A stretch of DNA of 64,000 nucleotides, taken from NCBI RefSeq assembly GCF_000242895.2, contig NC_021171.1, positions 4,436,001 through 4,500,000 of the forward strand, read 5' to 3'. This DNA comes from Bacillus sp. 1NLA3E (GTDB taxonomy: Bacteria > Bacillota > Bacilli > Bacillales > Cytobacillaceae). The notes below the pieces were generated by a model. That model searched no databases. It was not told the origin of the DNA and worked only from the letters and a program-made list of their open reading frames with translations. This document shows, in pieces, positions 1 to 8,398 of this stretch. The translations under genes and the position numbers were made by a program. Numbering within the stretch: position 1 is the first letter of the stretch; each line of letters begins with the position of its first letter.

Positions 1-390
1 ACTTTAAAAGACATAAAGAAACTGTCCCGGTTCCTTATCAAACACCACACACCCAAAAACTTCGATGTATTAAAATATTACGGAATTTCACCCGAAGAAC
101 TTAAAACCGGTATTCAATGTCCAAAATGTTTAACATACCTAATGATCCGCCACAAAGGTTCATGGTTGTGCCAAAATTGCGGTGTCTACACTAAAAATGC
201 TTACGTCCAGGCTGTTCATGATTATTTCCTATTGGTTGATTCCAAAATGACGAACAGCCAATGTTGCTCCTTCCTTCAGTTTTCCTCACCTACACTTTCC
301 AGATACTTACTTTCTGCAATGAATTTACCGTATTCAGGCGCAAATAAGGGAAGAGTTTATTTTCCACCAGATTCACTTTTCAATTCCTAA
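1..390 (+). CDS. NERD-domain protein, C-terminal part (5' end outside window)
   Basis: The frame is open from the first base to the stop at 388-390, so the gene starts to the left of the window. The visible 129 residues include a treble-clef-like zinc motif, CPKC then CQNC about 24 residues later, followed by a helical tail. This arrangement is typical of the C-terminus of long Bacillus NERD (nuclease-related) proteins, where the zinc knuckle follows the NERD domain. The NERD domain itself is not in the window, so the assignment rests on the tail only. An internal ATG at 142 cannot be the start, because coding similarity continues upstream of it. Function: predicted DNA-processing or nuclease-related; substrate unknown. 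Confidence 0.7.
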   Translation, partial: TLKDIKKLSRFLIKHHTPKNFDVLKYYGISPEELKTGIQCPKCLTYLMIRHKGSWLCQNCGVYTKNAYVQAVHDYFLLVDSKMTNSQCCSFLQFSSPTLSRYLLSAMNLPYSGANKGRVYFPPDSLFNS

Positions 391-453
391 AAGTCTCCAT
401 CAACCTTCTGGACCTTAAGCACCGAAATTTATTCAAAATATAAGGCAGTATAA

Positions 454-480
454 AAGCCGATGACAAAATGTCATCGGCTT
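454..480 (+). terminator. Intrinsic terminator after the NERD gene
   Basis: A perfect 11-bp stem (AAGCCGATGAC / GTCATCGGCTT) with an AAAAT loop is followed by a T-rich stretch. It lies 64 bases past the stop of the first gene and before the convergent thiolase end. Confidence 0.85.
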
Positions 481-574
481 CTGTATTTCTTTTATAAAAA
501 TATGGCATCAGAATAATCTACCAAACACAAAAATTCGGAAAATTAAAGGGGCAACTAACACCAAAATACCTTAA

Positions 575-1765
575 TTACTCGTTAATACCTTCAACGATTG
601 TAGCAACACCTTGACCGCCACCAATACATAATGTAGCTAAACCAAGCTTAGATTGACGTTTTTGCATTTCATGAATTAATGTTACGAGAATACGAGCTCC
701 ACTATTTCCGATTGGATGTCCAATAGAAATCGCTCCACCATTCACGTTTAATTTATCGTTATCAAAACCAAGCTCTTTACCTACAGCAAGAGATTGAGCA
801 GCAAATGCTTCGTTAGCTTCAATTAAATCAATATCTTCTAATGAAACTGCGCCTTTTTCAAGAACCTTTTTCACTGCAGCAACTGGACCAATTCCCATAA
901 TAGCCGGATCAACACCAGCGTTTGCATTGGCACGGATACTTACTAATGGTTTAATTCCTAATTGATCAGCTTTTTCACGGCTCATCACAACAACAGCTGC
1001 AGCTCCATCGTTTACGCCTGAAGCGTTCCCAGCTGTAACCGTACCATCCTTTTTGAATGCAGGACGAAGTTTTCCAAGGCTTTCAGCAGTTGTACCCGCA
1101 CGTGGGAATTCATCTTGTGCAAATACAGTGACTTGACCTTTTCTACCTTTAATTTCAACAGGAACAATCTCAGCTTCAAAGCGACCAGAATTAATCGCTG
1201 CTTGAGTTTTTTCTTGACTCCATGCAGAAAATTGGTCTTGCTCTTCTCTAGTAAGGTCATATTTATCAACTAGATTTTCAGCGGTAATTCCCATATGGTA
1301 ACCATTAATCGCACAATTTAAACCATCGTGAAGCAAAGTATCTTCTAATGGTTGATTTCCCATTTTAAAGCCAGCACGTGCATTTTCTAAAATATAAGGA
1401 GCTCTGCTCATGTTTTCCATTCCACCAGCTACAACAATTTCAGCGTCACCAGCAATGATGGCTTGAGTAGCCAAATGTACAGATTTCAATCCAGATCCAC
1501 ATAATTTATTAATTGTCATTGATGGAACTTCAATTGGTAATTCAGCAGCTAAAGCAGCTTGGCGAGCTGGGTTTTGTCCTAAACCTGCTTGTAAAACATT
1601 TCCCATGATTACTTCATCAACTTGGTTAGGTTTAACGCCAGCGCGAGCTAGTGCTTCCTTAATAACAATTCCGCCTAGATCAGTAGCTTTAACGCCACTT
1701 AAACTTCCCATGAAACTTCCAACTGCTGTTCTAACAGCACTCACAATCACAACTTCTTTAACCAT
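575..1765 (-). CDS. Acetyl-CoA C-acetyltransferase (thiolase)
   Basis: This 396-aa protein is a full-length thiolase II. It condenses or cleaves acetyl-CoA/acetoacetyl-CoA in fatty-acid breakdown or ketone/polyhydroxyalkanoate metabolism. The nucleophilic Cys sits in NKLCGSG (about residue 89), the catalytic His in SIGHPIG (about 350) and the second active-site Cys in CIGGGQG (about 380). The ATG at 1765 follows GGGGAG with a good gap. It is transcribed leftward; the next gene on the same strand is an enoyl/dienoyl-CoA-type reductase almost 500 bases upstream, which fits a lipid-degradation theme but not a tight operon. The family has several Bacillus paralogues (MmgA, YhfS, AtoB types), and I cannot say which one this is. 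Confidence 0.93.
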   Translation of the reverse strand: MVKEVVIVSAVRTAVGSFMGSLSGVKATDLGGIVIKEALARAGVKPNQVDEVIMGNVLQAGLGQNPARQAALAAELPIEVPSMTINKLCGSGLKSVHLATQAIIAGDAEIVVAGGMENMSRAPYILENARAGFKMGNQPLEDTLLHDGLNCAINGYHMGITAENLVDKYDLTREEQDQFSAWSQEKTQAAINSGRFEAEIVPVEIKGRKGQVTVFAQDEFPRAGTTAESLGKLRPAFKKDGTVTAGNASGVNDGAAAVVVMSREKADQLGIKPLVSIRANANAGVDPAIMGIGPVAAVKKVLEKGAVSLEDIDLIEANEAFAAQSLAVGKELGFDNDKLNVNGGAISIGHPIGNSGARILVTLIHEMQKRQSKLGLATLCIGGGQGVATIVEGINE

Positions 1766-2214
1766 ATATATAACTCCCCTATCATGTTTTTTATAGTAAA
1801 CCCATTCTCAAACCCTACTAACCTACTATTACACCAGTCGTCCAAACGCATGCAAACAGCCATCACCAGCCAAGATCTGGTGAAGAAAGATCAATTCATA
1901 GCCATCTTCTATGTATGTAATCACCGTTTTGTTCCTCTAGTGCAATTCAAACCTTAGTCTTTTCATTCGATAATCAATCGCTCCGGCAAACCAACAAACA
2001 CAGACCCCTAACAACACCTACGTCCGAACAGTTGCCTTCACTTCAGCACAATAATCCAACATTACAAATCATAACAGTCTAAGTAATTATCTTGGCCCCT
2101 TTCGTCATTATTTATTGGACTATTCGAACAATTCCACCTTACAATAACACAGATAATTCCAAAACAATAGAGGACCAGACTTCAAATCGTTCGACAGACT
2201 TCGAAGGCTTCGAC
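1766..2214. other. Intergenic region, no gene seen
   Basis: About 450 bases, markedly C-rich and G-poor on the plus strand, with no frame that has a ribosome site and coding-like sequence. One short inverted repeat (CACCAG...CTGGTG near 1863-1881) is visible. No regulator site could be assigned. Confidence 0.4.
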
Positions 2215-2246
2215 AAAAAACGAGCAGTCCCAGAAACTCCTGGAAC
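2215..2246 (-). terminator. Possible weak terminator of the FAD oxidoreductase gene
   Basis: Read on the minus strand, GTTCCAG and CTGGGAC form a 7-bp stem with one G-U pair and a 6-base loop. Six T residues follow after a 6-base gap. It sits just past the stop at 2258. Confidence 0.4.
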
Positions 2247-2257
2247 CGCCCTCTTGC

Positions 2258-4237
2258 CTACCTCAAAACAGGCACTCTATTTTTCAAATCCACTAAACCA
2301 ACCTCATAACCAACTCTAAATCCCTCGTGAATAGCTTCATAAATCTTTCGAGGTTTCAAAGCGTCTCCAATCACATAAACCGGAATACCTGCACCCCGAA
2401 TCTCCTCAGCCAAACGATCCATAGACCTCGAACCAACTGCAACTACGACCGAGTCAACACCTGATATAACAACATTTCCGTCCTCTTTTTCAATTTTTAC
2501 TCGCTCACCAACTATTTCACTAACCCTGCTCTTTGTTAAAATCGAAACCTTCTTCTCAACCAAACGATTGATTAACAAACCACGAGTTAAAGCACCGATA
2601 TCTAAACCTACATCATCAAGCATTTCGACTACCGTAACATGTTTGCCACGATCAGCAAGATATTCGGCTGTTTCACAACCAACCATCCCACCGCCTATCA
2701 CCACTACCTTTTGTCCCACTGGTACCGTGCCCTTAAGGACATTATGACCCGATACAACATTTCTCTGATAAATCCCAGGAATATTTGGCATAGTAGCCTC
2801 AGATCCTGTCGCCAAAATGACGAAATCTGGATGATTTCCCCGAACTTTCGTTAGGTCAATTTCCATCCCTTTAACAATCACAGCTCCCGAATTCTCAACC
2901 TTATGAATCAAATGTGCCAACAAATCATTGATTTCTTCTTTATATGGAGGTTTAGCCGCAAGCCGCAATTGCCCACCTAATTCTGCTTCCTTTTCATAAA
3001 GAATCGTTTCATGCCCCCGCAAATCGGCCATCCACGTTGCTTCCAATCCAGCAGGCCCACCACCAACAACTAGAACCTTCTTCTTATCGACAGGTGCATC
3101 CATATCAAATTCCATTTCATGACCTGTTAACGGATTAATCATGCAGGCAATATCCACATCCTGGAACAATCGATCAATACAACCCTGGTTGCAACCAATA
3201 CACTTTCTAATCTCCGCAAACTTTCCTTCCGCCACTTTTCTTGGCAAATCTGGATCCCCCAGCAATGCCCTGCCCATTGCAACAAGATCCGCTTTGCCCT
3301 CACGAATAATTTGTTCCGCCATACTCGCATCCTTAATCCGACCAACAACAATCACAGGCACCGCACCATCAATAGCCTTCTTAATCGTTGCTGCATTTTC
3401 CACATAAACACCTTGAGGAATCGCCGCCGGCTGAATAATCATCGGCGCTGACCCATAAACCCCGCCAGAAACGTGAATCGCATCAATACCTTCCTCCACC
3501 AATCTGCGAGCAAACATCATCGTATCCTCAATCGTAAGTCCGCCAGGAACAAATTCGTCAGCACTGATCCGATAAATAATCGGGAAATCCACCCCGACCT
3601 CTTCCCTCACACTCCTAAGCACCTCTAACGGGAACCTCATCCGATTTTCAAAGGTTCCACCATACTCATCCGTCCGTTTATTACTGTATGGTGACAAGAA
3701 TTGATTTAATAAGTATCCATGAGCACCATGAATCTCAACCGCATCAAACCCTGCCTCCTTCGCCCGCCGTGCTGACTGCCTAAAATGCCAAACCAACTCC
3801 TTAATTTCCCAAACCGCTAACTGCCAAGGCATCTCCTGCTTCACCGGACAAGGAACCGGTGAAGGTGCCACCACCCTCACACCCGAAACATCCGACGTCG
3901 TTTGTCTCCCAGCATGAAACAACTGAGCCGCAACCTTAGCCCCATGGCGATGAACCGCATCCGTTAATCCCAGCAACCCCGGAACCAACTCATCCCGATG
4001 AATACCTAACTGATTACTAAAACCCTTCCCACTCTGATGCACATAAATCGCCTCAACAACAATTAAACCCACCCCACCCTTCGCTCTCGTCTCATGATAA
4101 CGCATCAACCGTTCCGTCACAGCACCATCGCAAGCAGCATAATTCGTAACCATCGGAGGCATGACAAATCTGTTTCTCAGTTCCATCGACCCAATCCTAA
4201 TTGGCTCTAGTACCCTATCGAACTTAAATTCATCCAT
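2258..4237 (-). CDS. FAD/FMN/4Fe-4S oxidoreductase of the 2,4-dienoyl-CoA reductase / 2-enoate reductase family
   Basis: A 659-aa enzyme with three parts. Residues 1-340 form an old-yellow-enzyme TIM barrel that binds FMN. Four cysteines (about 346, 349, 353 and 365, in CIGCNQGC and ACMINP) ligate a 4Fe-4S cluster. Then come an FAD-binding Rossmann motif (VGGGPAG, about 391) and an NAD(P)H-binding motif (IGGGMVG, about 515). This is the layout of FadH, 2-enoate reductase and trimethylamine dehydrogenase. The ATG at 4237 is preferred over one nine codons upstream because AAGGAGGG lies immediately before it. It reduces a C=C bond with NAD(P)H, probably an unsaturated acyl-CoA or enoate. The exact substrate is unknown; the neighbouring thiolase suggests beta-oxidation of unsaturated chains. 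Confidence 0.88.
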   Translation of the reverse strand: MDEFKFDRVLEPIRIGSMELRNRFVMPPMVTNYAACDGAVTERLMRYHETRAKGGVGLIVVEAIYVHQSGKGFSNQLGIHRDELVPGLLGLTDAVHRHGAKVAAQLFHAGRQTTSDVSGVRVVAPSPVPCPVKQEMPWQLAVWEIKELVWHFRQSARRAKEAGFDAVEIHGAHGYLLNQFLSPYSNKRTDEYGGTFENRMRFPLEVLRSVREEVGVDFPIIYRISADEFVPGGLTIEDTMMFARRLVEEGIDAIHVSGGVYGSAPMIIQPAAIPQGVYVENAATIKKAIDGAVPVIVVGRIKDASMAEQIIREGKADLVAMGRALLGDPDLPRKVAEGKFAEIRKCIGCNQGCIDRLFQDVDIACMINPLTGHEMEFDMDAPVDKKKVLVVGGGPAGLEATWMADLRGHETILYEKEAELGGQLRLAAKPPYKEEINDLLAHLIHKVENSGAVIVKGMEIDLTKVRGNHPDFVILATGSEATMPNIPGIYQRNVVSGHNVLKGTVPVGQKVVVIGGGMVGCETAEYLADRGKHVTVVEMLDDVGLDIGALTRGLLINRLVEKKVSILTKSRVSEIVGERVKIEKEDGNVVISGVDSVVVAVGSRSMDRLAEEIRGAGIPVYVIGDALKPRKIYEAIHEGFRVGYEVGLVDLKNRVPVLR

Positions 4238-4773
4238 CCTAAACCCTCCTTCATATGAGAGCAATGATTAATCGCTCTTATTCCCACCTTTTTTATTAAA
4301 ATAAACCAGTATGTACGTCCATTTATTTTGTCTAACCGGATATTTTCTCAGCCTTCACCTCATGCCAGAATTCCCGCAAACATTTTCCATTGTGAAATAA
4401 TTCACAAATCAAGGAAATAAGCTTCCCGTGCGCAAGCTGACCCCCTTATGCTTCATTATAAATGATAATTAACATAATATTTTAAACATTTATGAAAATT
4501 ATATTAAATCTATCTTCTTCTTGTTTGAAACGACTGCTAAAAGAAAAATGTTCCAAGAATTTTCAAGGTACAACACCCATTTATAACTTTTTTCATTTTA
4601 TAATTATGGTTGTATCATTATTTTGAAATGGTTTTTCTAATATGTTAAGGATATTTTAATCATTGGTTTAGCAGGAGTTAATTTTTCTTAGCTATGCTCA
4701 TAATAAATTTGATAATATTAGATCCCGCAACAACCTATCGAAAAAAAACAAAACACACAACGGAGGAAACATC
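4238..4773. other. Intergenic region between divergent genes
   Basis: About 535 AT-rich bases between the reductase and the cytochrome gene, which diverge. It must hold both promoters, but no -35/-10 pair stands out. I see no gene or structured RNA. Confidence 0.4.
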
Positions 4774-5064
4774 ATGAAGAAACTTTGGACTGTTTTTGCA
4801 CTATCACTATTATTACTAACCGGCTGTTCTTCGGAACAAAAAGAAACAAGCATGGATGGAGAATCACTCTATAACAGGAGTTGTGCATCATGTCATGGAA
4901 CTGACTTAAAGGGGATATCTGGACCGCCACTTTTAAACCTTAGCAGTAAATATTCCGAAGAACAGGTCCAGAAAATTATTAAAGATGGAGTTAATATGAT
5001 GCCTGGCAAGTTATTAACAGATGAAGAGTCTCAAATCGTTACAAAATGGCTTATGGAAAAATAA
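4774..5064 (+). CDS. cccB: Cytochrome c-551-type lipoprotein
   Basis: A 96-aa protein with a lipoprotein signal peptide (positive MKK start, hydrophobic core, lipobox LTGC with Cys at about residue 18). A single class I haem c domain follows, with the CASCH haem-attachment motif at about 37-41 and an axial Met in NMMPG at about 75. Size and layout match Bacillus CccB (cytochrome c-551), a membrane-anchored electron carrier on the outer face that feeds cytochrome oxidase. The start is supported by GGAGGAAAC before the ATG. It stands alone and is closed by a strong palindrome. I name it cccB on architecture; other small c-551 lipoproteins exist in the family. Confidence 0.85.
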   Translation: MKKLWTVFALSLLLLTGCSSEQKETSMDGESLYNRSCASCHGTDLKGISGPPLLNLSSKYSEEQVQKIIKDGVNMMPGKLLTDEESQIVTKWLMEK

Positions 5065-5078
5065 ATACAGATATCCAG

Positions 5079-5104
5079 AGGGTTAGGAATTAATTCCTAA
5101 CCCT
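5079..5104 (+). terminator. Perfect 26-nt palindrome after the cytochrome gene
   Basis: The arm AGGGTTAGGAATT is followed directly by its exact complement. It lies 15 bases past the stop. The T-run is short (three), so termination efficiency is uncertain. Confidence 0.6.
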
Positions 5105-5387
5105 TTGGCATGGGAAATGAGCGGACCATCGTTTATATATGAATATAATAATAAAAAAATAGTTCCATTATCATTGTCGAATCCTATCGAAAACTATATA
5201 TTCATTTAATTCTAACAATGGGTTAAAGTAAATTTAACTTTTTTTTGGAAAGAGATGGAAATATGCCGCTAGTATATATGAAGGAAATATTCACACCATT
5301 GAAATTTTTAGGAGTAAGAATATTTAGATCAAGTGAAGGCTCTACCTACATTAAAATTTGGAGCATGCCTAGAAAGAAAATTTTCAG
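5105..5387. other. Intergenic region, nothing recognised
   Basis: AT-rich sequence between the palindrome and the 3' end of the convergent small gene. I see no conserved motif or coding frame. Confidence 0.35.
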
Positions 5388-5633
5388 CTAAATCCCCCTC
5401 CACTCGAGGGCACTGAGTAAGAACCTTTCAACCTCCCTTCCGTTCCCTTCGTTATGCACGACTTTCAAAATCGAACCTTTGAACAAAGTTACATTGTTCA
5501 CACGCCCTTCCAATAGTCTCCTTTGTAATTGAGTCTTGGTAATATATTTCAAAAAACCACACACCGAACATTCCAATTCGTGTAATACTTCTCGCGGACC
5601 CAATATTGCGTCTAGCAGGAATTCAAAATACAT
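5388..5633 (-). CDS. Small protein of unknown function (81 aa)
   Basis: The ATG at 5633 is preceded by AAAGGAG with a 7-base gap, a strong site that favours a real gene in an otherwise empty region. The 81-aa product has no signal peptide or clear membrane segment, one CSVC pair at about residues 22-25, and a basic and acidic C-terminal half. I do not recognise a family. The alternative is a chance frame, since the flanks have no operon partner. Confidence 0.45.
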   Translation of the reverse strand: MYFEFLLDAILGPREVLHELECSVCGFLKYITKTQLQRRLLEGRVNNVTLFKGSILKVVHNEGNGREVERFLLSALEWRGI

Positions 5634-6167
5634 ATTAGTTCTCCTTTACAATCATGTTTAATCATTTATAACAAACAAATCATGAATATTTCCCCTTAAT
5701 TAGAAAAAGTTACGACAATTTCTATGAAAAAGAAAGGTTCTACACAAAAACAAAAATAGGTCGAAAGAACTATGAGCATTTCGCTTTTATTTTTTTGATA
5801 ATTCAATTATTATATAAATTAATAATATTCAGCATATTTTGAATTAAGCTGATTTTATTCCAAACCCAAATTACATCAACTGAAAAGACAATAAATGAAT
5901 CCTAAAAAGTAAGATTGGAGGAATTTGTGGTTAGGAAAAAATTATTTCCGATGACTCGTAGATGATCTAATTGCATTTTTCCAGTGAAAGAGAACATTAA
6001 AATGAATGAAACGGAGTTTTATGGTGTCAGGAACCTTTTTATTCTAGGTTTTTTCCTGCACAAGATACGCCAAAAAAAGGTATGAGCTAAAGCTAAGTAA
6101 TTCCGATACTTGGAGAAAACGAAAAAACGTATATTTCAGTAAGAATAGCAAAATAAATAGTACAAAT

Positions 6168-6200
6168 AAACGCATGGATAATAATCAGATCTATGCGTTT
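6168..6200. terminator. Orphan terminator-like hairpin
   Basis: AAACGCAT pairs with ATGCGTTT, with a partly paired interior (GAT/ATC), and is followed by further T residues (six in the run). No gene ends just before it on either strand, so it could close a small untranslated RNA or be a relic. Confidence 0.5.
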
Positions 6201-6239
6201 TTTGTGCTTTCTATAAGATTTCATTCATATCATTTTTTC

Positions 6240-6415
6240 CGGACATTGAGTTCGCTATTTTAATAATAAACGCTATTTTGGGAAAATTCCCGGACAATGA
6301 GTTCGTTATTTGCTAAAAAACCAAGCAACTGAGGAACCTTTAAGCTAAATAGGGGAACGCATGTCCGATAAAAGGTGAAAACACCATTTTTGATTCAAAT
6401 AACGGAATATGTCCG
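6240..6415. repeat. GGACA repeat element, copy A (two direct plus two inverted units)
   Basis: CGGACATTGAGTTCG...TATTT begins at 6240 and again, nearly identical, at 6291, 51 bases later. Inverted versions (AAATA...TGTCCG) lie at 6347-6367 and 6397-6415, 50 bases apart. The whole could fold as a long imperfect hairpin. A second element of the same geometry is at 30560-30737. Confidence 0.75.
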
Positions 6416-6783
6416 CTCAGGTGCCACACTAGCATCACTTTTAGCATACAAATTCACGAGATGACTATTGTTATTGTGTACTATTTTCTATGCTATTTGA
6501 CGGGTTATAATTCGATATACGTTGATATAACTAAGAATATTAAAGCTTAAATGCTTTAGTCTGCTGATTGTTAGGATATTTCACATGTTTCTCCACGAAA
6601 ACACGACTACTTAAGCTAAAGCTCCACCTTTTTCCTTTGAAAACAATTTCAACTCTCTTTCGCATATGTACTTGCACTTCTCCTCTATTTTCCTTTCATA
6701 CTACGTTACTCATTCCTCAAGGGTTATTACGAGTAGTGACAGGATCTGGAAAAAAATAAAATTCAAAATAATTTGTCTTCTAG

Positions 6784-6827
6784 TTGACACTTCATTTCCC
6801 ACTCTGTTAATATACCCGTATGGGTAT
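6784..6827 (+). promoter_or_regulatory. Promoter and CsoR/CstR-type operator 1 of the persulfide cluster
   Basis: TTGACA at 6784-6789 is followed after 17-18 bases by a weak -10 (TTAATA/TAATAT near 6807-6813). The palindrome ATACCCGTATGGGTAT at 6812-6827 overlaps the -10 and the likely start point, a typical repressor position. TACCC-N4-GGGTA palindromes are the binding sites of CsoR-family repressors, including the persulfide sensor CstR. Confidence 0.75.
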
Positions 6828-6899
6828 ACACATAATTTTGAAAGCCCATCTTGTCCATGACGAATTGGTCATAATAAAACGATAAGGAGGACTGTACAA

Positions 6900-7196
6900 A
6901 TGCAAGAAATAACGGCAAAAGAAGTGGAGTTATTATTAAATGAAGGTAAGCCTGTCAATATTATTGATGTCCGTGAACTAGCTGAAGTGGCCACAGGAAA
7001 AATTCCAGGAGCCGTAAACATCCCATTGGGGTTAATTGAGTCTTATATACATGAATTAGATAAATCAAAAGAATATATCATGGTTTGTCGTTCAGGTGCT
7101 CGAAGTGGTCGTGCTTCGAATTTCCTTCAAAGTAATGGTTATCATGTCACCAACATGACCGGTGGTATACTTGCTTGGGAAGGCGAAATGGAGTAA
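6900..7196 (+). CDS. Single-domain rhodanese (sulfurtransferase)
   Basis: A 98-aa stand-alone rhodanese. The active-site loop CRSGARSG starts at Cys63, and the IIDVRE motif near residue 22 is the conserved CH2-type entry. Such proteins carry sulfane sulfur as a Cys persulfide between donors and acceptors in the cytoplasm. AAGGAGG precedes the ATG closely. It is the first gene after the CstR-type promoter, followed by a TusA-rhodanese, a DsrE protein and a persulfide dioxygenase. This places it in sulfide/persulfide detoxification rather than cyanide handling. Confidence 0.9.
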   Translation: MQEITAKEVELLLNEGKPVNIIDVRELAEVATGKIPGAVNIPLGLIESYIHELDKSKEYIMVCRSGARSGRASNFLQSNGYHVTNMTGGILAWEGEME

Positions 7197-7213
7197 TTTT
7201 TTTAAAAATATAT

Positions 7214-7229
7214 ATACCCATACAGGTAA
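7214..7229 (+). promoter_or_regulatory. Degenerate CstR-type operator 2
   Basis: ATACCCATACAGGTAA matches the operator at 6812 in its left half and partly in its right half. It lies between the rhodanese and TusA-rhodanese genes, 22 bases before the next start codon. Confidence 0.5.
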
Positions 7230-7251
7230 TTGAAAAGGTGGAAATTTAAAC

Positions 7252-7830
7252 ATGGAATCATTAAAAACAAATCTTGTACTAGATACAAAAGGATTAGCAT
7301 GCCCGATGCCGATTGTAAAAACAAAGAGGGCTATGAATGATTTAGAAGCAGGTCAAGTTTTAGAAGTATTAGCAACAGATAAAGGGTCTAAAGCTGACAT
7401 GCAAGCGTGGTCTAAAAGTTCAGGTCATCAATATCTCGGTATGCTTGAAGAAGGAAATGTATTAAAACATTATATAAGAAAGTCAGCTAATGATGAAGCA
7501 TTTGAGAGAAAACATCCCAATGTGACGAGTAATGAAGAACTCGAAAAGAAGCTACAAACAAATGTTAATAGTGTAGTTGTTCTAGATGTACGAGAAGCTG
7601 CAGAATACACATTTAATCATATTCCAAATGCAATCTCTATTCCTTTGGGTGAATTAGATGACCGTATAAATGAATTAAGCAAAGAGGATGAAATTTTTAT
7701 TGTATGTCGTGCAGGAAATCGTAGTGATTTTGCAGCCCAAAAGTTAACAGAAAATGGATTTACTAATGTAATAAATGTGGTTCCAGGCATGAGTCAATGG
7801 ACTGGAAAAACAACGGGTATAAATAGATAG
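7252..7830 (+). CDS. TusA-rhodanese fusion sulfur carrier (CstA-like)
   Basis: A 192-aa two-domain protein. Residues 8-78 form a TusA domain with the sulfur-carrying Cys17 in GLACPMP. Residues about 92-190 form a rhodanese domain with the active-site Cys152 in VCRAGNRS. The fusion resembles staphylococcal CstA, which combines TusA and rhodanese modules and relays persulfide sulfur during sulfide stress; here there is one rhodanese domain instead of two. An AAAAGGTGG-type ribosome site precedes the ATG. The two cysteines probably exchange sulfur inside the protein or with the neighbouring DsrE and dioxygenase. Transfer direction is inference. Confidence 0.88.
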   Translation: MESLKTNLVLDTKGLACPMPIVKTKRAMNDLEAGQVLEVLATDKGSKADMQAWSKSSGHQYLGMLEEGNVLKHYIRKSANDEAFERKHPNVTSNEELEKKLQTNVNSVVVLDVREAAEYTFNHIPNAISIPLGELDDRINELSKEDEIFIVCRAGNRSDFAAQKLTENGFTNVINVVPGMSQWTGKTTGINR

Positions 7831-7885
7831 GTTTGTGAAAAATTAACTCAAAATATAATATAAAAATATATTGGAGGAATGAATA

Positions 7886-8281
7886 ATGAGTAACAAAGTA
7901 GCGATTATTGCTAGTAATGGTGGATTATTTGATGCATATAAAGTGGTTAATATTGCGACAGCTGCTGCTGCAATGGATCAAGAAGTAGCAATATTTTTCA
8001 CATTTGAAGGCCTAAACCTCATTCATAAAGAGGCGAATCAACATCTTCCAATGCCAGAAGGAAAAGAGCATTTTGCAGAAGGCTTTGCAAAGGAAAACGT
8101 ACCTGCCATTCCTGAAATGGTTGCAATGGCTCAAGAAATGGGTGTTAGATTTATAGGTTGCCAAATGACAATGGATATTATGGGATTAGAAAAAGATGCA
8201 TTTGTGGATGGAATTGATGTAGGTGGAGCCGTAACATTTTTAGAGTTTGCTAAAGATGCTGACGTTACATTAACCTTTTAA
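7886..8281 (+). CDS. DsrE/DsrF-like sulfur carrier protein
   Basis: This 131-aa protein begins with a nucleotide-fold strand typical of the DsrE superfamily (KVAIIASNGG). It has the conserved Cys92 in FIGCQMTMDIMG, a motif characteristic of peroxiredoxin-like DsrE2-type carriers, and a VGGAVTF stretch near residue 115. DsrE proteins bind persulfide on this Cys and pass it to TusA or dioxygenase partners. The ATG is preceded by TTGGAGGAATGA. It is the third gene of the cluster, 55 bases after the TusA-rhodanese. No membrane segment is predicted, so it is likely cytosolic. Confidence 0.88.
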   Translation: MSNKVAIIASNGGLFDAYKVVNIATAAAAMDQEVAIFFTFEGLNLIHKEANQHLPMPEGKEHFAEGFAKENVPAIPEMVAMAQEMGVRFIGCQMTMDIMGLEKDAFVDGIDVGGAVTFLEFAKDADVTLTF

Positions 8282-8367
8282 TTAAGTTGAGCCATGAAAT
8301 AATAGGAAATAAGATGTTTCAAATTTAGATCACAAATGAAAAAAGACTATTTTTTTTAAACTTTAAT

Positions 8368-8383
8368 ATACCCTAGTGGGTAT
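8368..8383 (+). promoter_or_regulatory. CstR-type operator 3, before the persulfide dioxygenase
   Basis: ATACCCTAGTGGGTAT is a near-perfect palindrome matching operator 1. It directly abuts the ribosome site (AAGGAGG at 8384-8390), so bound repressor could block transcription starting just upstream or read-through into the dioxygenase gene. Confidence 0.7.
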
Positions 8384-8398
8384 AAGGAGGAAAAACTG

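Larger units (their letters stand above)
5634..6783. other. Long intergenic region with dispersed repeats
   Basis: More than 1.1 kb with no convincing gene. It contains a free-standing terminator-like hairpin (6168-6200) and a cluster of GGACA repeats (6240-6415), listed separately. Only very short frames without ribosome sites are present. Confidence 0.5.

Noticed and set aside
2092-2319. A 75-codon plus-strand frame upstream of the oxidoreductase 3' end
   Set aside because: No ribosome site, composition unlike coding, and it overlaps the end of a well-supported gene.
4455-4480. Possible Fur box (AATGATAATTAACAT)
   Set aside because: Only a partial match to the TGATAATNATTATCA pattern in AT-rich DNA, and neither neighbour is an iron gene.
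6001-6100. A 27-codon frame (MNETEFYG...) in the gene-free stretch
   Set aside because: No ribosome site and no support from context; too short to separate from chance.
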